Origin: Streptomyces avicenniae
GTDB lineage: Bacteria > Actinomycetota > Actinomycetes > Streptomycetales > Streptomycetaceae
NCBI RefSeq assembly: GCF_000719135.1
Contig: NZ_JOEK01000009.1
Coordinates: 620,001 to 684,000, forward strand
Reading direction: 5' to 3'
DNA length: 64,000 nucleotides
Numbering within the stretch: the first letter of the stretch is position 1; the number at the start of each line of letters is the position of its first letter. The position numbers were made by a program, and so were the translations under genes. The notes under the pieces were generated by a model. That model worked only from the letters and a program-made list of their open reading frames with translations. It did no database searches and was not told the DNA's origin. This document shows, in pieces, positions 59,606 to 64,000 of this stretch.

Positions 59606-60060
59606 CGGCCCGCGACGTAGGCGCGGAAGTCCTCCAGCGACGCGACGAGGTCCCCACGGGCGGCGTCGTCCTCCGGCAGCGGCGGCAGATGTACGGCGGC
59701 GAACTCCTCGGCCGCCCGCAGCAACTCGGCGAGCGTCTCCCCCGCGTCCGACTCGTCCAGCACCCGCCCGCCCTGCGAGATCCGCAGCCGCCCGTCACGC
59801 AGCAGGCGGAAATCCAGGACGAACGACGAGTCCGTCCCCACGAACTTCCAGGTCCGTCCCGGACGCTCACGGCTCACCAGCGTCCGCGCCCCGTCGAGGA
59901 GATCAGTCAGCGCGAGGTGGATCATCATCCCCTGATCCGGCCGACGCCCCCGGGACGACGTCTCCCCGCCGGAACCCCTCAGGTCCACATCCCCCAGGTC
60001 GAACCCTGAGACCTGCTCCTCCAACGGCTCCCGGACACGGAACTCGACGCAGAGGGTCAC
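59602..60060 (-). CDS. Candidate immunity protein for the RHS toxin
   Basis: A 152-residue soluble acidic protein. GTG 60060 overlaps the RHS stop (GTGA), which is how immunity genes follow polymorphic toxin genes. The sequence starts with strand-rich LCVEFRVREPLEEQVSGFDL and has FVGTDSSFVLDFRLLRDGRL near residue 75, then a helical end (DDAARGDLVASLEDFRAYVA). I do not recognise the family; immunity proteins are very diverse, so calling it one rests on position. It should bind and neutralise the C-terminal toxin domain in the cytoplasm. Confidence 0.6.
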   Translation of the reverse strand: MTLCVEFRVREPLEEQVSGFDLGDVDLRGSGGETSSRGRRPDQGMMIHLALTDLLDGARTLVSRERPGRTWKFVGTDSSFVLDFRLLRDGRLRISQGGRVLDESDAGETLAELLRAAEEFAAVHLPPLPEDDAARGDLVASLEDFRAYVAGR

Positions 60061-63000
60061 TCGAAACTCCTGCCCATGGGAAAGAAGGTGATGACGCGGT
60101 TGCCGTCCTCCGAGTCCACCACAAGCCGGTAGTTGGCGCGGTGCCCGTTCACCCGCATACGGCTTTCGAACACCTGCATGCGCCTACTCGGGTCGGACAC
60201 CCGTGTTCCCCTGCGGACCATCCGGGTGGTGGCCGCGAGTACCTGCTCGCGCGTAGTCGTCGGTGGCATCAGGTCACCCGGCCCCTTCGGCGCATCGCCG
60301 GTGATGTGCCGTTCGTCGATGTGCTGCCAGCCTTCGTTGTGGTTCCCGTCCTCCAGCCGAGGGGCCCTGCGGCAGAGCGCCAGGCCGAAGAAGTCGGTCC
60401 ACTCCAGCGGGTTGGGGCCGTACCAGGCCGGGTTGGGGCCGCCTGCCAGGCCCAGGGGATCGGGGCTGATGTAGCGGCCGAGGGCCGGGTCGTAGTAGCG
60501 GAAGTAGTTGTGGTGCAGCCCGCTCTCGGCGTCGCGGTACTGGCCGGGGAAACGCAGGGGGCAGGACACCTCGCCGCTGTCCCGCCCGGCGAGCAGAGGC
60601 ACACCCCACAGCGTGTCCCGCCCGTGCCAGACGGGCTCACCGTCGGCGTCGAGCAGTTCCACGGGCGTGCCCACCGGATCGGTGACGACGGCGAAGAAGC
60701 GCGGGCCGTCCCCACCCTCCACGCCGACGGCCTGTCCCACCGGCCGGGCCTCGTCCGGGTGCCAGTCCCACGTGATCACCCGCCCCGACGGCAGGTGCCG
60801 CTCCTCCGCGAGCACCGTGCCGTCCCACACGAAGCGGTACTCCTCGCGCCACGCGCCGTCGGGGCCGAAGTGCGTCTTCGCGGTACGGCGGCCCAGCGGA
60901 TCGTAGCCGTAGGTCCAGCGGCTGCCGTCCGGCATCGTGACCGCGGTCATCCGGTCCTCGGCGTCCCAGGCGTACGTCCATGTCCGCGAGCCGCCGGACA
61001 GGAGCTTCCGCGTGCGGCGCACCATGCGGCCCGCGCCGTCGTGCTCGAAGAGCGTGTGTCCGGCGCGGCGGACCAGCGTCCCCGCATAGGCGCGGCCACC
61101 GATGTGGCCGACCTCGGTCTCCGACGCCGCGGGCCAGCGGGCGTCCTCGATGTCACCGCCGGGGGTGTACGCATAGCGCTCGGACCATCCGGCGCCCCTC
61201 ACCGAGGTGACGCGCCCGGCACCGTCCAGTGCGAACCCACGGGCGCCGGAGTGCGGCGCGCTCATCTCCGTGATCCGGTCCGCCGCCCCGTAGGAGTAGC
61301 GCCGGTGGGTCGGCGCCGCGCCCGCTCGGGTCACGCGCTGGGCGACCAGCAGATCGCCCGGGGCCCATTCCTGGTCGATGCGGAACCGGTCCGTCCCCCG
61401 GGCCGTCTCACGGCCCGCCGGGTCGTGGGAGAAGCGCAGTGCCGATCCGGCGGTGAGCAGGAGGGCGGGCCGCCCGGCGGCGTCGTACTCCACGCGGCTC
61501 TCCACGCCGCTCGGGGTGCGGCGGTGGACTGACCGGCCCAGCGCGTCGTGACGACGGACCAGCGTCCGGCCGTCGCACTCCTCCGCGACGATGCGGCCCC
61601 GCGCGTCCCGCTCAAGGCGCAGGCGCGTCGCCCCGTCGCCCGCCGTGACGAGCCTGCCGAGGGCGTCGTACGAGAACCGGCTGGTGCCGCCCTCGTGCGA
61701 CCGTTCGACCGTGTTCCCCAGCACGTCGTGGCGGCAGGTGACGGACTGGCCGGCGCCGTTGACCCGTTGGACCAGCTGCCGCGCCGCGTCGTGGCGGTAG
61801 GTCGTGGTGTGGCCGTCGAAGTCGGTCTCGGCCAGCAGATTGCCCACCGGGTCGTACGTGTAGCGCCAGACGAGACCTTGCGCGTTGGTCACGGACGTGA
61901 GGCGCAGCTCGGTGTCGTAGGCGAGGACGAGCCGACCCGTGTCCGGCGTGGTGCGCACGAGCGGCCGGTCGAAGAAGACGCTCTCGGTCCGGCTGACGGC
62001 TCCCGCGGCGTCCACATGGGCGAGTTCGTTGCCCTCGTGGTCGTACTCCCAGCGCTCCCGCGCGCCGCTGGGTGAGACGCGGCCGGTCAGCAGCCCGTCC
62101 GCGTCCCAGGTGAAGGTGGTGCGGTCGCCCGTCGGGCCGGTGATCGCCGTGACCCGGCCGAACGGGTCGTAGTCGTACCGGGTGCGCGCTCCCAGGGCGT
62201 CCTCCGTCGCGACCGTACGGCCCGCGGCGTCCGACGTGCAGGTGAGCGTGCCGCCCAGGGCGTCGGTGGTGCTGGTGAGCCCGCCGCCGGGGCCGTAGGT
62301 GTGACGCGTGGTGGCGCCGACGGGGTCGGTGACGCGGGTGAGGTTCCCCCGGTCGTCGTACGCGAACGACCAGGTCAACCCGCCGGGTTCGGTGACATCG
62401 ACGGGCAGGCCCGTGCCGTCGAACCGGGCCGTCGTCCGTGCGCCGTCGGGGCGGACGGTCGCGATCCGGTTGCCCGCCTCGTCGTGGACATGGGTCGTGA
62501 CGCGGCCCAGGGGGTCGGTCAGGCTGAGGAGCCGGTCGTAACGGTCCCAGGTACGGCGGGTGTGGTGACCGAGCGGGTCGGTCTCGGTGATCAGCCGATA
62601 GCTGTCGTCGAACTGGTAGACGGTGGTGTGGCCGAGGGAGTCGGTGAAGAGCGTCCGGTGGGACGCCGCGTCGTGGACGATGCGGCTGGACAGCGCGCCG
62701 TCGGTCCCCTCGGTCGCCGTGCAGCGTCCTTCCGCGTCGAGCGTGTACCGGTACCGGAGGCCGTTGCGGTCCTCCCAGCCGGTGACACGGTGGCGGTCGT
62801 CGTAGTGGAGGTGCTGTGCGACGCCTTCGCCGTTGTGGATGCCGGTGAGGTCGCCACGCGCGCTGTACGTGTAGCGACGCAGGACCGGGTGACCCGGGTG
62901 GCTGTCGAGCCGTAGTTCGGTGATACGCCTCCCGTCCGTGGTCACGCCGAGGCGGTAGCCGCCCGAGTGCACCAGGCCGGTGGGCGCTCCGGCGCCGTCC

Positions 63001-64000
63001 CACAGCACGTCGATGCGGTTGTCGTTGCGATCCACGAGCGCGGTCACGGGCAGTTCACCGCCGCGCCGACCGGCGACGGGCGAGAACGTCAGCACGTGCC
63101 CCCTCTCCGTCTGCCGCACGCGCATCGGGTCGCCGGGGACACCCGACCAGGACAACGCCCAGCGGGGGCCCTCGACGGGCATCACGGGGTCGTCGGGCAG
63201 GGGGGTGGGGTAGTGCAGGACCATGCCGTCCTCGGTGCAGAACCTGACGCCTTCTGCGCCGAGGACGAGCCGCTGGTCGAAGGTCGAGGCCCAGGAGGAG
63301 CCGAACCACCGGCCGCTGACGACCGACGTCCGGTGGTGGCGCCGGACGGCGAGGGTGAGGACGCCGGGGAGTTCGGCGTCCAGGGCGCTCATCACCACGT
63401 CGCCCGTGGCCATGTCGATCGGATCACTGCGGCAGAACAGGCTGCCGATCTCCCGGCCGGTGTTCCGGATGCCGCGCCCGATCCCGGCCGCCCCGGCGCG
63501 GAGGCCGTGCAGTCCGGTGCGGGCGGCGCTGAGGCCGCCGCGAAGTCCCCGCGCGAGTCCGCCGAGGGTGGTGAGGCCACGCACGCCCGGAATGCAGTCC
63601 AGCGCGGCGAACGCGACGTCGAAGAGTCCGGCTTCGCCGCGCGCGTATCCGACGAGGGTGTCGGTCAGGACGACGAGCGCCGCGGCGAGGACGGCCCAGG
63701 CGAGGGGCCCGCCGATGATCAGCACCACCACGCCGAGGACGGCGACGATCACCCGGCACACGTCAACGACGGTGTCCCAGCTCTCGCTCACCCAATGAAC
63801 CGCGTCCTCCCACCATCGGCGGTTCCGGATCCCGGCGTCGGACGCCTCATCGATGTCACGGGCCGCCTCGCGCGCGGCTTCTTCCCTCATCTCGCGTGCC
63901 TGCCGCGCCAGTTCACGGGCCGCGTCCAGGGAATCCTGCGCGGTATCGACACGCGCCTGCGCGGCGTCACGTGCCGCGTCGGCGGCCTGGCGGTCGCGGG
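60057..64000 (-). CDS. RHS-repeat polymorphic toxin with C-terminal nuclease-like domain, 5' end beyond window
   Basis: The frame is open to the right edge, so only the last 1,314 residues or so are visible. From the edge come a coiled-coil-like Ala/Arg/Asp/Glu-rich segment, a hydrophobic hairpin (two segments, VDVCRVIVAVLGVVVLIIGG and LAWAVLAAALVVLTDTLVGY), a DUF6531-like start (DPIDMATGDVVMSALDAELP), many YD repeats, and the RHS core end RYYDPALGRYISPDPLGLAG. After DFFGLALC a domain of about 105 residues follows. It has WQHIDERHITG near its start and NYRLVVDSEDGNRVITFFP near its end, resembling BECR-fold RNase toxins. RHS shells wrap such toxins before delivery. Confidence 0.85.
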   Translation of the reverse strand, partial: RDRQAADAARDAAQARVDTAQDSLDAARELARQAREMREEAAREAARDIDEASDAGIRNRRWWEDAVHWVSESWDTVVDVCRVIVAVLGVVVLIIGGPLAWAVLAAALVVLTDTLVGYARGEAGLFDVAFAALDCIPGVRGLTTLGGLARGLRGGLSAARTGLHGLRAGAAGIGRGIRNTGREIGSLFCRSDPIDMATGDVVMSALDAELPGVLTLAVRRHHRTSVVSGRWFGSSWASTFDQRLVLGAEGVRFCTEDGMVLHYPTPLPDDPVMPVEGPRWALSWSGVPGDPMRVRQTERGHVLTFSPVAGRRGGELPVTALVDRNDNRIDVLWDGAGAPTGLVHSGGYRLGVTTDGRRITELRLDSHPGHPVLRRYTYSARGDLTGIHNGEGVAQHLHYDDRHRVTGWEDRNGLRYRYTLDAEGRCTATEGTDGALSSRIVHDAASHRTLFTDSLGHTTVYQFDDSYRLITETDPLGHHTRRTWDRYDRLLSLTDPLGRVTTHVHDEAGNRIATVRPDGARTTARFDGTGLPVDVTEPGGLTWSFAYDDRGNLTRVTDPVGATTRHTYGPGGGLTSTTDALGGTLTCTSDAAGRTVATEDALGARTRYDYDPFGRVTAITGPTGDRTTFTWDADGLLTGRVSPSGARERWEYDHEGNELAHVDAAGAVSRTESVFFDRPLVRTTPDTGRLVLAYDTELRLTSVTNAQGLVWRYTYDPVGNLLAETDFDGHTTTYRHDAARQLVQRVNGAGQSVTCRHDVLGNTVERSHEGGTSRFSYDALGRLVTAGDGATRLRLERDARGRIVAEECDGRTLVRRHDALGRSVHRRTPSGVESRVEYDAAGRPALLLTAGSALRFSHDPAGRETARGTDRFRIDQEWAPGDLLVAQRVTRAGAAPTHRRYSYGAADRITEMSAPHSGARGFALDGAGRVTSVRGAGWSERYAYTPGGDIEDARWPAASETEVGHIGGRAYAGTLVRRAGHTLFEHDGAGRMVRRTRKLLSGGSRTWTYAWDAEDRMTAVTMPDGSRWTYGYDPLGRRTAKTHFGPDGAWREEYRFVWDGTVLAEERHLPSGRVITWDWHPDEARPVGQAVGVEGGDGPRFFAVVTDPVGTPVELLDADGEPVWHGRDTLWGVPLLAGRDSGEVSCPLRFPGQYRDAESGLHHNYFRYYDPALGRYISPDPLGLAGGPNPAWYGPNPLEWTDFFGLALCRRAPRLEDGNHNEGWQHIDERHITGDAPKGPGDLMPPTTTREQVLAATTRMVRRGTRVSDPSRRMQVFESRMRVNGHRANYRLVVDSEDGNRVITFFPMGRSFE

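Overview
The window reads as chromosome of a very GC-rich actinomycete, most likely Streptomyces or a close relative. Codon third positions are almost all G or C, GTG starts are frequent, TGA stops dominate, and the gene set is typical of the group: actinobacterial proteasome beta subunit, I-E-type CRISPR repeats, a SpoIIE-type phosphatase/ATPase regulator, DUF6278 and many TetR/GntR/MarR/LysR regulators. I see no rRNA, tRNA, insertion sequence or prophage. The two edges cut genes: an SDR-type reductase on the left and an RHS toxin gene on the right.

Region 1 (1-12.5 kb): after the reductase and a membrane-anchored secreted protein comes a four-gene Opp/Dpp-type ABC importer (lipoprotein, two permeases, one fused double ATPase). 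A near-perfect Zur/Fur-type palindrome sits just before it, suggesting metal-controlled uptake of a chelate or peptide. Then follow a thiol-transferase-like GST preceded by a short leader peptide that resembles actinobacterial cysteine attenuators, fdhD, an SBF-like transporter, an aldo/keto reductase and a conserved protein starting Met-Cys.

Region 2 (12.5-23.3 kb): two three-repeat CRISPR arrays with the same I-E-type repeat and a shared leader of nearly 200 bp, about 8 kb apart, with no cas genes in the window. Between them lie a holin-like/alkaline-phosphatase fusion, two MBL-fold hydrolases, a DedA protein, a methyltransferase, a DUF1772 protein, and a CPBP protease divergent from a TetR regulator. 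Beyond the second array are a RelE/ParE-like toxin with its partner and a frameshifted Nudix pseudogene.

Region 3 (22.5-36.8 kb): housekeeping and regulatory genes (HAD, LapA, CBS, DinB), a three-gene peptidase operon (M55 D-aminopeptidase, M20, S9), a PAS-GAF-PP2C-HATPase regulator whose phosphatase domain lacks one metal ligand, a SplB-like radical SAM protein with a LexA-like box, and a two-gene cluster sharing a FVxSP motif.

Region 4 (36.8-54.5 kb): a DUF1963 fusion protein, a 1,051-residue NTPase-TPR protein, a LysR gene, two nuclease-superfamily genes, a stand-alone proteasome beta subunit, a TetR plus HpcH/HpaI lyase pair, the psd-pssA phosphatidylethanolamine operon, an MBL protein, exonuclease III and a GntR regulator.

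Region 5 (54.5-64 kb): a nitrilase-aminotransferase operon with a MarR gene (probably reductive pyrimidine or beta-amino acid catabolism), a DUF305 lipoprotein, an NmrA-like reductase divergent from a TetR gene, and a polymorphic-toxin locus made of an RHS protein with a C-terminal toxin domain and an overlapping downstream immunity candidate.

A recurring layout is that closely spaced convergent gene pairs are separated by small hairpins whose stems contain both TGA stop codons; seven such cases were found.
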